From Flavobacteriales bacterium (GTDB lineage: Bacteria; Bacteroidota; Bacteroidia; UBA10329): a DNA stretch of 64,000 bases. The notes below the pieces were generated by a model. The model had not been told where the DNA came from. It did not search any database and was given only the letters and a program-made list of their open reading frames with translations. Location: NCBI GenBank assembly GCA_016124845.1, contig WGMW01000008.1, forward strand, positions 151,582-215,581, given 5' to 3'. The number at the start of each line of letters is the position of its first letter. Position 1 is the stretch's first letter. The translations under genes and the position numbers were made by a program. Shown piece by piece: positions 34,411 through 42,697 of the stretch.

Positions 34411-36760
34411 AGAAATGACCATAAACGTGTTTCAAGAATTTCACTTCCTCTTTGTTCAAACGTTTCTCCTTACTACCAGCATGCGCCCAAAGATTCCGAT
34501 ATGAATTGAAATAGGAAATCCATTTGGTTTTTTCCGCTTGACTATTGAACTTACCTTCATTCGGTACCCGAATTGAAAAATCCTTTTCAAATGTTGTAAA
34601 CGTGAGATTCTTAGCGGTCGGTTCTTTGGTCCAATATTTTTTGATAATCGTCTTATAATCATTTATGTTAAACATGTCGGTCCATTGGATGTCTTTTCTG
34701 CCAAGACCCTCTTTGTATTGACGTTCAATCTCTTCTTCTGCCCGTTTCAAGCATTCTCGCTTGATGTTTCCAATTTCAATGTCCCAATTACTTTCGAATA
34801 GAATCTTCAACTTTTCAAGCACCATTTTTTTCATATGCTTTTCAATTGCCTCACCGTATTTCCGTCCTTCGTCTTGAAGTTCTTCATCCTGTCTTTCCTT
34901 CCAATCAACAAGTTCAGGCGGATTGTAGTCATTGAATGTTGCATTAATCAAGGATTGGAAGTATCGTAACCAAACTATATCCCCACCTGTTCCATAGGAT
35001 TTCAATATTGGCTCAGATTCTTTTGGATCGACATTGGAAAGCTGGTCTAAGAGAACCTTCAAGTACTTTTCTATAGCCTCAAATCGGTCTTGCACAGAAG
35101 ATTTAATGGTCAGATAACCTGAATCGACCATGTGTTTGTTCAGGTCACCAATTAGCGTTACAAATGCATAAGAACCCCGATTTGAAATGATAAAATACTG
35201 TTCTCGTTCAAATATTTCAGGATAATTATCTTCGATAAACTCATAGCATCGGTTAATGAAACTGATTACGCTTTTTCTCGATTTCTCCATTTCCCGTCCG
35301 TGATCGCCATTGGTAATGTCATATAGACATGCGTTCACAGTTTCCTGCTTGTACTGATTACCCTTAACACTAGGAAGCAGACCAGACTTCAAGAGTGCAT
35401 TGGCAAAAGGGCTTGCAGACAAAAGTGCTTTGTCCTCCCCAAGCGAGATCTTGTTTTGAAGCGGACCTTGAGAGTTGGTGAGACCTTTAATGATTGATGA
35501 TCTAAGGGCTTTCATTCGACTATCAGCCCTATCTGATGCCCAAAATAAATCCTCCTCCAATGTTAGCCTTAGCGTTGGGCTGACGGCCTTTTGGTTTTGG
35601 TTGATGTCGAAGAAAATCTCCAACTGTTCAGTTGAGCTGAGGTTTATGAAAGCCACAACTGGAATGGTGTTGGTTTCGCTGAACTTTGTATCTGCATAAC
35701 CATACAACCTATGCTGACCATCTATCACATAAGCAATGGCGTAGGCATTTGGTATTTTCAGCATACCGAATCTTGAGTGTGTATCACCAGCTCGGTTAGA
35801 CGGTTCAAACTGCAACTTATGCTTCTTCTGACCGAAATTGATGATAATCGAGTTTGGGAAATACCCTCCCTCTGAAATGAATTTTGTAATTCCTTTTAAT
35901 CTACTCGGCACCAGCAACCTCTGATAAGTTGGCATTTCAGATTCATTCGCTCGTGTTCGGTGAAGAATGAAACTCATTTTGAGTAAAGTGCTCGGTTCCA
36001 AGGAGAACATATAATACCTCTTGTTCCCCATTTCACCCTCAACAGCTGGGACTTCAATTTTATCTGTATTTATCAATTGATCCTTGAACAGCAATCCCAA
36101 AAACTGATATCGAGCTGCACCTCGATAGTTTTTAATGAGACTATTGAGATAATCATGGGTACTATCATTGTAAAAGAAAGAACCTGTTTTTCTCAACCTT
36201 TGGATATCAACGCTTTCGCTATCAATCCGCAAGTTTCTAGTGGCGAAAATGTATTTCACTTTTAATTGCTTTCCGAAGACTTGCGAGATGGCTTTTCTAA
36301 AACCATCCAATCTCTTTTCTAAGCCTTCAAACTCTGTCTTCAGAGAATTGGTGCGCTTAGTCTTCTCCGCAGATCGGCACTCTACCAACACTACAGTTTC
36401 ACCGTCAATGGCAATGACGTCAATTTGCTTCTTTTCTTCGGGGTCTTTCCCATAAGGGAGATAGAACTTGTCATCAAGGTTAAGATGACGATACCCTAAA
36501 TTGTAAAGTTGACACCAGACATCATCCTCAAATTGCCTACTATGATCTTTTAGCTTCCGCAGAGGGGTTTTGGTCGCAAGAGGCTTTTTATACTCTTCCC
36601 ATCCTTGCTTCAGCATTTCGTCTGTCAGCGAGTGTTCGACATTCTTTTCGTAATACCTATTCTTTTTTGCCTTGAATAGTTTTCCTAAGTATGATAAGTC
36701 TTTGGTGAGTTTCTGTGTGATTTCCTCAACCTGTTCTGGGCTCAGAAAGCTCATGGTCAA
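34397..36760 (-). CDS. Nuclease-like, DGQHR and HEPN-like multidomain protein
   Basis: The 787-residue protein has three recognisable parts. About residues 80-200: a PD-(D/E)xK-like region, KKQIDVIAIDGETVVLVECR, with the usual Lys replaced by Arg (ECR). About 330-420: a DGQHR/DndB-type domain (ParB-like) with AYVIDGQHRLYGYA near 346 and FFDINQNQKAVSPTLR. Last 40 residues: YRNLWAHAGSKEKRL, an R-x4-H motif as in HEPN ribonuclease/Swt1-like domains. It is coupled to a Dam-type methylase by an ATGA overlap. The pairing suggests a modification-linked defence system. The gene appears more AT-rich than its neighbours. Confidence 0.75.
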   Translation of the reverse strand: MTMSFLSPEQVEEITQKLTKDLSYLGKLFKAKKNRYYEKNVEHSLTDEMLKQGWEEYKKPLATKTPLRKLKDHSRQFEDDVWCQLYNLGYRHLNLDDKFYLPYGKDPEEKKQIDVIAIDGETVVLVECRSAEKTKRTNSLKTEFEGLEKRLDGFRKAISQVFGKQLKVKYIFATRNLRIDSESVDIQRLRKTGSFFYNDSTHDYLNSLIKNYRGAARYQFLGLLFKDQLINTDKIEVPAVEGEMGNKRYYMFSLEPSTLLKMSFILHRTRANESEMPTYQRLLVPSRLKGITKFISEGGYFPNSIIINFGQKKHKLQFEPSNRAGDTHSRFGMLKIPNAYAIAYVIDGQHRLYGYADTKFSETNTIPVVAFINLSSTEQLEIFFDINQNQKAVSPTLRLTLEEDLFWASDRADSRMKALRSSIIKGLTNSQGPLQNKISLGEDKALLSASPFANALLKSGLLPSVKGNQYKQETVNACLYDITNGDHGREMEKSRKSVISFINRCYEFIEDNYPEIFEREQYFIISNRGSYAFVTLIGDLNKHMVDSGYLTIKSSVQDRFEAIEKYLKVLLDQLSNVDPKESEPILKSYGTGGDIVWLRYFQSLINATFNDYNPPELVDWKERQDEELQDEGRKYGEAIEKHMKKMVLEKLKILFESNWDIEIGNIKRECLKRAEEEIERQYKEGLGRKDIQWTDMFNINDYKTIIKKYWTKEPTAKNLTFTTFEKDFSIRVPNEGKFNSQAEKTKWISYFNSYRNLWAHAGSKEKRLNKEEVKFLKHVYGHFYPTP

Positions 36761-37602
36761 TCAATTACATTGGTAAAAACGTACTCAGAAAAAATCCCAC
36801 GCTTTGCTTTCTTGCCGCCAATCAGGCTAGCCCTTCCCAATTCATCAATTCTGTCACCTTCTTTAGCAAACGTTTGTCTCACCCACTTATGTGCAGCATT
36901 AGTCAATATGTAATAAGCACCGCAATCTTTTATTTCATCAATCAAAATGGACAAGTCAATTTGATCTTCCTCGTTGAACAACTTGCTGTTGTACTTCACG
37001 AAACCGTTGTGATTGTGGGTAACTGTATAGGGTGGGTCCAGAAAAACCAAATCCCCTTCACTTACATTCGAAATTATGTTCCGAAAATCACTCGGAAAAA
37101 TGACCGCATTCTGTAGGAGTTTAGATACTTCTCTTAGGTTCTCTGGTTCAAAAAAATCCTTGGTTCTGTATCCAAATGGAACATTATACTTTCCACTCAG
37201 GTTCACACGATAAATGCCATTGAAGGAGGTTTGATTCAAGAAGATGAAACGAGCCGCCTGTTCCTCAACACTATCAGGTACTGAACTATCTCTCACTTTG
37301 TAGTAAAATTCTTTCGTGTTCTTATATGATTGAAGTGCTGATATTACTCCATCGACATTGGATTTAACTTGCTGATAGGCCGACACCAGATCGCCATTCA
37401 AATCAGATAAATAAGCTACTTGTTGAGGCTGTAAAAACATAAAAATTGACCCCCCACCCAAGAACGGCTCATGATAATTGTTGAACCCGTTCTTTGGTAT
37501 GTAATTGTGAAAATGTTTCACCAACCAGCTCTTTCCACCAGCCCATCGAAGGAAAGGACGACAATCAACACGTTCCACAGTTTCACTTACAGTACAAAGC
37601 AT
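36757..37602 (-). CDS. DNA adenine methylase, D12 class (Dam-like)
   Basis: The 281-residue N6-adenine methyltransferase has the SAM-binding FLRWAGGKSWL (about residues 18-28), the EPFLGGGSIFMF segment, FNGIYRVNLSGKYNVPFGYR and the catalytic DPPYTVTHN (about 189). This D12 order is that of Dam/DpnM enzymes. It is the first gene of a two-gene operon with the DGQHR protein. Its recognition site is unknown. The codon and base use appear AT-rich, suggesting transfer. A promoter probably lies in 37603-37700, which has TTATTTGTTTATTTG on the minus strand. Confidence 0.92.
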   Translation of the reverse strand: MLCTVSETVERVDCRPFLRWAGGKSWLVKHFHNYIPKNGFNNYHEPFLGGGSIFMFLQPQQVAYLSDLNGDLVSAYQQVKSNVDGVISALQSYKNTKEFYYKVRDSSVPDSVEEQAARFIFLNQTSFNGIYRVNLSGKYNVPFGYRTKDFFEPENLREVSKLLQNAVIFPSDFRNIISNVSEGDLVFLDPPYTVTHNHNGFVKYNSKLFNEEDQIDLSILIDEIKDCGAYYILTNAAHKWVRQTFAKEGDRIDELGRASLIGGKKAKRGIFSEYVFTNVID

Positions 37603-37740
37603 GACTTAGAACAATTTTGAGGAGAGAATCAAATGAATTTTGAAAACAAATAAACAAATAATGTGACCCTTTAAACAATGTAATCTCCAACATACCTAAA
37701 AATCGCTTAGCTTTCGGCTTGCGATGCTGGTTTGCAGGTG

Positions 37741-37921
37741 GCGTGCGTTAGGGATGGAAGCGGCATCCTTTTTTCACTCACTTACGCTTGATTCTTCGAC
37801 CCTTCGACAGGCTCAGGACAGGTCACTCAGGATGACACCTCAGCGTCCGTTCTGAAAAAAGATATAGCGGACAGCCCGACCGCGCACATGATCGCGGAGC
37901 GTTATGTGCGGGGGAACGCCC
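37741..37921. ncRNA. Structured repeat element, possible non-coding RNA
   Basis: A conserved-looking 5' block, GCGTTAGGGATGGAAGCGG, then CATCCTTTTTT (37745-37774), faces a 3' block, GAAAAAAGATATAGCGGAC, then AGCCCGACC (37854-37881); TTTTTTC and GAAAAAA pair to close a long hairpin. The apical part holds a second interspersed repeat, CCTTCGACAGGCTCAGGACA (37801-37820). I recall the outer block as a frequent intergenic element of Bacteroidetes genomes, possibly a structured RNA. It occupies most of the 357-base gap between the methylase start and queD; the rest of the gap holds only promoter-like sequence. Confidence 0.55.
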
Positions 37922-37966
37922 AAACCTGAAGGTGATAAAGGTCTTAGGCGTGGTTTGGAATGATAC

Positions 37967-37974
37967 TATATTTG
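37967..37974 (+). promoter_or_regulatory. -7 promoter element of queD
   Basis: TATATTTG is a perfect TAnnTTTG, 18 bases before the ATG at 37993. The -33 region is weak. Confidence 0.5.
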
Positions 37975-37992
37975 CGCTCCGTTTCTGAGGCG

Positions 37993-38406
37993 ATGATCTA
38001 CATTACGAGAAGAGAGCGATTTAACGCGGCACACAAGCTTTACAACGAGCATTGGAGTGCGGAGAAGAATGATGAGGTGTTTGGCAAATGCGCCAACGCG
38101 AACTGGCACGGGCACAATTTTGAACTTATCGTTACGGTGAAGGGTGAGGTGAATGAGGACACGGGATTTGTGATCAACCTGAAGGACCTGAGTGCGATGA
38201 TCAAAGACCATGTGATCGAGAAAGTGGACCATAAGAACTTGAACCTGGATGTGGATTTCATGCGTGGGAAGTATCCTTCGACCGAGATCCTTGCCATGGA
38301 ATTCTGGAAGATACTTGCGCCCTTGATCGCTACGCACGGTGCGGCTCTGCATTGCATCAAACTGATTGAAACCGAAAACAACTACGTAGAATACTACGGA
38401 GATTGA
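37993..38406 (+). CDS. queD: 6-carboxytetrahydropterin synthase
   Basis: About 137 residues from ATG 37993 (MIYITRRERFNAAHKL); the upstream ATG at 37960 lies inside the promoter. It has the zinc-binding histidines of the PTPS/QueD fold (FNAAHKL, WHGHNFEL) and the catalytic Cys in FGKCANANWHGHN, plus the Asp-His VDHKNLNLD and terminal TENNYVEYYGD. It makes 6-carboxytetrahydropterin for queuosine, though in some bacteria the same fold serves other pterin steps. It is 11 bases from fabD. Confidence 0.9.
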   Translation: MIYITRRERFNAAHKLYNEHWSAEKNDEVFGKCANANWHGHNFELIVTVKGEVNEDTGFVINLKDLSAMIKDHVIEKVDHKNLNLDVDFMRGKYPSTEILAMEFWKILAPLIATHGAALHCIKLIETENNYVEYYGD

Positions 38407-38416
38407 ATTCCCTGAA

Positions 38417-39295
38417 ATGAAAGCATACGTTTTTCCGGGCCAAGGCTCGCAATTTATTGGTATGGGCAAGGAGCTGTATGAAAGCTCTGCCGAGGCCAAA
38501 GCACTTTTTGACAAGGCGGACAAGATCCTTGGGTTCAAGATCACGGAGATCATGTTCGGTGGCGCGGATGACGACCTGAAGCAGACGAAAGTGACGCAGC
38601 CTGCGATCTTTTTACATTCGGTGATCCGTGCGTTGACGTTGGAAGAGTTCAATCCAGATATGGTTGCGGGACATTCGTTGGGTGAGTTCTCTGCCTTGGT
38701 GGCCAATAAGGCGCTGACCTTTGAAGACGGTTTGAAACTGGTGGCGGCACGTGCGCAAGCGATGCAGAAAGCCTGCGAAATGAACCCCTCGACCATGGCA
38801 GCCATTCTGGGAATGGAAGATGAGAAAGTGGCTTCCATCTGTGCCTCGATCAAAGACGAAATTGTGGTTCCGGCCAACTACAATTGTCCCGGACAGATCG
38901 TAATATCCGGCACCAACAAAGGCGTTGACCTTGCGTGCGAGAAGTTGACAGAAGCAGGTGCGTTGCGTGCCATCAAACTGAATGTGGGCGGTGCATTCCA
39001 CAGCCCGTTGATGGAGCCCGCCAAAGTGGAATTGGAAGAGGCGATCCGGACCACCACGGTGAGCAAGCCTATCTGCCCGATCTACCAGAATGTGACAGGT
39101 CAGGTGGTTTCGAATCCTGACATCATCAAATCGAACCTCATTGCACAGCTTACTGCTCCTGTAAAATGGACACAGACCGTGAGCCAGATGCTCCGCGATG
39201 GCGCCACCTCGTTTACGGAGGTCGGGCCAGGGCGTGTTCTTTCTGGATTGATCAAGAAGGTGAATCGACAGGTGACCACTTCCTCCGTAGGATAA
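38417..39295 (+). CDS. fabD: Malonyl-CoA:ACP transacylase
   Basis: The 292-residue enzyme loads malonyl groups on the acyl carrier protein for fatty acid synthesis. The nucleophile motif AGHSLGEFSALV (Ser about residue 90), VFPGQGSQFIGMGKELY at the N-terminus and VGGAFHSPLMEPA with the catalytic His are intact. Length is normal. No other fab gene is adjacent; it follows queD closely, perhaps in one transcript. Confidence 0.97.
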   Translation: MKAYVFPGQGSQFIGMGKELYESSAEAKALFDKADKILGFKITEIMFGGADDDLKQTKVTQPAIFLHSVIRALTLEEFNPDMVAGHSLGEFSALVANKALTFEDGLKLVAARAQAMQKACEMNPSTMAAILGMEDEKVASICASIKDEIVVPANYNCPGQIVISGTNKGVDLACEKLTEAGALRAIKLNVGGAFHSPLMEPAKVELEEAIRTTTVSKPICPIYQNVTGQVVSNPDIIKSNLIAQLTAPVKWTQTVSQMLRDGATSFTEVGPGRVLSGLIKKVNRQVTTSSVG

Positions 39296-39326
39296 TTCGC
39301 TAATTTCAGCTTCAAATTTTTGAGGC

Positions 39327-40649
39327 ATGTCTTGGAAGAAACTCAGCCTTTTAGGGCTTTTCGTGTTTTCGTTTTTCACCATTCCCACAGGTTGTAAAAA
39401 GGAGCGACCGCCAAAGGTGGATGGCATTGAACAGACCACTTCGCCAAGTCAGTTGGGAGATTGGATGGCGCAGCTTTTGGCCATTATCCGAGCCACAGAC
39501 CTTACTGGCGCACAGACATCACGAATAATGGCCTACGCAAGTATCGCTTACTACGAAGGCTATCAATTGAGTGCCGAAGACATGCGTTCGTTGGTTGGAC
39601 AATTGGACGGATTGGACGCACTACCTACTCCAAGCCCAGACCTTAGTTACAACTACGGGGTGATCGCTGAAGCTGCCATGGAAACCGTGCTGCTGCACAT
39701 GTTTGCAGATGCGCCTCAGAACATCAAACTGGTGATCTCTTCCACGTATGTTGAACACGAACGGGATTATCTGAACATCGGTGTGGTGGAGCCTGTGGTT
39801 GCCCGTTCTCGCGCCTTGGGCCAACTGATGGGCAACGCCATTAACAATTGGGCCGATAATGATGGTTATGCTCAGATGATCGCCAACTGTGATGTAACTG
39901 TGCCAACGGGAGGAAGCGATTGGAAACCAACACCTTCGGGTTTCAGTCCGCCCGAATATCCGTGTTGGGGTGATCTTCGCGCATTTACCTTCAGCCCCGA
40001 TCAACTTATCTCGCTCTGCCATCCTGGAATTCCGATCGAGGTTTCGAACGATGGGCAATATGCCGTGGATATTGAAGAGATCGGACAACTGGAATCGAAC
40101 CTGAACGATGCCCAAAAGGACATGGCCAACTTTTGGAGCGATGGCCCAGGAACATACACGGTTCCTGGACACTACATTTCCATCTTACGGCAGTTGATCG
40201 GTCAGAACCTTCTGGACGGTAAGGAAACGGTAACAGCTTTCACCCATCTGTGCATCGCGATGGCCGACACCTATATTTCGACCTACAAACTGAAGTACAC
40301 TTACTGGCGACCGCGCCCTTTGACGGTTATCCGTGAAGGAGGAGACTCCAACTGGGAATCGTATGTGATCAATCCGTCAACGCCCGAATATCCTTCGTTG
40401 AGGACAACCATGGCGTATGCTGCCACACAGGTTTTCATCAACCGTTACGGAGATATTGAATTTACCGACAAGACGCATGAGATCCTGAATCTGGATGCGC
40501 GTGTTTATGCTTCCTTCACCGAAATGGGACACGAAGCGGTTTACAGCCGATTGTATGCTGGCACCAACCTGCGGACCACAGCAGAAAACTCAGAATATCA
40601 CGGAAGATGCATCGCCCAACGGGCAAACGAGCTGTTCTTCAATCAGTAA
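39327..40649 (+). CDS. Vanadium haloperoxidase-like lipoprotein, active site degenerate
   Basis: The 440-residue precursor has a lipoprotein-type signal (LLGLFVFSFFTIPTGCKKE). The fold is that of the vanadium haloperoxidase/PAP2 superfamily: KLKYTYWRPRPLTVIREGG (conserved Lys and Arg of motif 1) is present. Motif 2, normally PSGH, reads PSLR at about 356 (EYPSLRTTMAYA), and motif 3, SR-(x5)-H, reads SRLYAGTN at about 406. The two histidines that act on or bind vanadate are thus Arg and Asn. Haloperoxidase activity is therefore doubtful. A small overlap (11 bases) with the convergent epimerase gene. Confidence 0.8.
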   Translation: MSWKKLSLLGLFVFSFFTIPTGCKKERPPKVDGIEQTTSPSQLGDWMAQLLAIIRATDLTGAQTSRIMAYASIAYYEGYQLSAEDMRSLVGQLDGLDALPTPSPDLSYNYGVIAEAAMETVLLHMFADAPQNIKLVISSTYVEHERDYLNIGVVEPVVARSRALGQLMGNAINNWADNDGYAQMIANCDVTVPTGGSDWKPTPSGFSPPEYPCWGDLRAFTFSPDQLISLCHPGIPIEVSNDGQYAVDIEEIGQLESNLNDAQKDMANFWSDGPGTYTVPGHYISILRQLIGQNLLDGKETVTAFTHLCIAMADTYISTYKLKYTYWRPRPLTVIREGGDSNWESYVINPSTPEYPSLRTTMAYAATQVFINRYGDIEFTDKTHEILNLDARVYASFTEMGHEAVYSRLYAGTNLRTTAENSEYHGRCIAQRANELFFNQ

Positions 40650-41643
40650 CCTTGGGGCCGTAATGCTCCCTGAACCAGTTGAGCGTTATTTCAAGACCAT
40701 CGCGGATGCTGACCTTGGGATCGTAACCCAAGTACGCCTTTGCCTTTGAAATGTCTGCCAACGAATCGCGGACATCACCTTTGCGTGGCTCGCGGTAGGT
40801 CGGATCGATATCGGAACCGACAAGTTCCTTCAATGTAAAATACAGTTGGTTGATGGTGGTCCGTTCGCCAAAAGCGATGTTGTAAACCTTTCCAGCGGCA
40901 CCAGGAACCTGAGAGAACATGGCGCGGATGTTTGCCTGAACCGCATTTTCCACAAACGTGAAATCGCGCGACTGCTCGCCATCGCCATTGACGAATGGAG
41001 ATTCTCCTTTCAAAAGCGCATCCATAAACAATGGAATTACGGCCGCATACGGTCCATCAGGTTTCTGATTGGGACCGAAAATATTGAAATAGCGTAAGCC
41101 CACCACTTCAATTCCGTAGTTGAGGGCGTAAACACCTGCGTAAACCTCGTTCACAAACTTGGAAGCGGCATACGGTGAAAGCGGGTCACCGATGTGTTCT
41201 TCCACTTTCGGTAGTTTCAGACTGTCTCCGTAAACGGAGGATGAACTTGCATAAACGAATCGCTTGACCTTGGCATCCTTCGCTGCCGTGAGCATGTTCA
41301 GGAAACCTGTCACGTTGGCTTCATTGGTCAGCAATGGTGTTTCCAACGAACGTGGTACGGAACCCAAAGCCGCCTGATGCGTGATGTAATCGACACCTTT
41401 GCATGCCTTCTTGCATGTTTCAGCATCGGAAATATCTCCATTGATGAACTCGAAATTCGGTTCGTTGAGAAAACTTTCAATGTTCTGGATCTTACCCTCA
41501 CACAGATTATCCAGCACACGCACCTTTCCAGCACCATATTTCATAAGGTAAGCTGCGATGTTCGAGCCTACAAAACCAGCACCTCCCGTTACAAGAAAAG
41601 TTGAACTTGAAATATCGTCCGTATGAAAAAGGGTTTCGTACAT
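40639..41643 (-). CDS. UDP-GlcNAc C4 epimerase, WbpP/TviC type
   Basis: The 334-residue short-chain dehydrogenase has the NAD motif VTGGAGFVGSNIA, the active-site YAASKFVNEVYA (Tyr-x3-Lys) and the extended-SDR motif GLRYFNIFGPNQKPDGPYAAVIP, typical of WbpP/TviC-like UDP-N-acetylglucosamine 4-epimerases. An N-terminal extension (MYETLFHTDDISSSTF) is also usual for this group. It is the last gene of the surface polysaccharide cluster and would, with the UDP-HexNAc dehydrogenase, supply UDP-GalNAcA. Confidence 0.8.
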   Translation of the reverse strand: MYETLFHTDDISSSTFLVTGGAGFVGSNIAAYLMKYGAGKVRVLDNLCEGKIQNIESFLNEPNFEFINGDISDAETCKKACKGVDYITHQAALGSVPRSLETPLLTNEANVTGFLNMLTAAKDAKVKRFVYASSSSVYGDSLKLPKVEEHIGDPLSPYAASKFVNEVYAGVYALNYGIEVVGLRYFNIFGPNQKPDGPYAAVIPLFMDALLKGESPFVNGDGEQSRDFTFVENAVQANIRAMFSQVPGAAGKVYNIAFGERTTINQLYFTLKELVGSDIDPTYREPRKGDVRDSLADISKAKAYLGYDPKVSIRDGLEITLNWFREHYGPKVTD

Positions 41644-41644
41644 C

Positions 41645-42697
41645 TTAGCGTTCCTGATACTGCTGTTTGAAGTAGTTCTGGTATGCTCCAGAAGTCACAT
41701 GATTCAACCACTCCTGATTGGCCAGATACCAATCTACCGTTTTCGGCAAACCTTCCTCGAATGTCAGACTTGGTTGCCAACCCAGTTCTGTTTTCAGCTT
41801 GGTTGAGTCGATCGCATAACGGAGATCGTGACCTGCACGGTCTTTCACGAATGTGATGAGTTTCTCAGACGTCCCCTCTTCCCTACCCAACTTCTCATCC
41901 ATAATCTTGCAAAGTAGTCGGATCAGGTCGATGTTGGTCCACTCGTTATTACCACCGATGTTGTAGGTCTCACCGTTAGGCCCTTTGTGGAAAACTGTAT
42001 CAATGGCCGAGGCGTGATCTTCCACATACAACCAGTCGCGAACGTTCTCGCCTTTTCCATAAACAGGAATTTCCTGATTGTTCTGGATGCGATGGATGGC
42101 CAGTGGGATCAACTTCTCTGGAAAATGATTCGGTCCGTAGTTGTTGGAGCAATTGCTGATCACAATCGGCAATCCGTACGTATGAAAATAAGCTCTGACC
42201 AAGTGATCTGAACTTGCTTTGGAAGCAGAATACGGGCTTCGCGGATCGTAAGCCGTTGTCTCATAGAAGAATCCTTCATCACCCAAGGAGCCATAAACCT
42301 CATCGGTAGAAACGTGGTAGAAACGCTTTCCCTCCCAATTGCCGTCCCACAGTTTGCGGGCAGCATTCAACAGGTTCACCGTTCCAATAATGTTGGTCTT
42401 CACAAATGCCATCGGTCCAGAAATGGAACGGTCCACATGCGATTCTGCCGCCAAATGAATGACCGCATCTGGTTGATGCTTGGCGAAAACCTCCTCCATC
42501 TTTGCCTCATCGGTGATGTCCGCATGCTCGAACACGTAGTTCGGAGCGTTTTCCACATCCTTCAGATTCTCCAGGTTTCCTGCGTAGGTAAGCGCATCCA
42601 AGTTCACAATTCGATAGTTCGGATAGTTGTTCACAAACCTGCACACTACGTGCGAGCCGATAAATCCTGCACCACCTGTTATGATGATCGTCTTCAT
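41645..42697 (-). CDS. rfbB: dTDP-glucose 4,6-dehydratase
   Basis: 350 residues from ATG 42697 (MKTIIITGGAGFIGSHVVCR); upstream codons belong to the previous gene, and the ATG overlaps the galE stop. The first specific step toward deoxysugars: dTDP-glucose to the 4-keto-6-deoxy form. Motifs: GGAGFIGS, YHVSTDEVYGSLGDEGFF (the Asp-Glu of dehydratases), YSASKASSDHLV. No rfbA, rfbC or rfbD is in the window, so the final sugar is unknown. Confidence 0.93.
   Translation of the reverse strand: MKTIIITGGAGFIGSHVVCRFVNNYPNYRIVNLDALTYAGNLENLKDVENAPNYVFEHADITDEAKMEEVFAKHQPDAVIHLAAESHVDRSISGPMAFVKTNIIGTVNLLNAARKLWDGNWEGKRFYHVSTDEVYGSLGDEGFFYETTAYDPRSPYSASKASSDHLVRAYFHTYGLPIVISNCSNNYGPNHFPEKLIPLAIHRIQNNQEIPVYGKGENVRDWLYVEDHASAIDTVFHKGPNGETYNIGGNNEWTNIDLIRLLCKIMDEKLGREEGTSEKLITFVKDRAGHDLRYAIDSTKLKTELGWQPSLTFEEGLPKTVDWYLANQEWLNHVTSGAYQNYFKQQYQER

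Noticed and set aside
37966..38877. 303-codon minus-strand frame across queD and fabD
   Set aside because: Spans two well-supported genes on the other strand and shows no domain.
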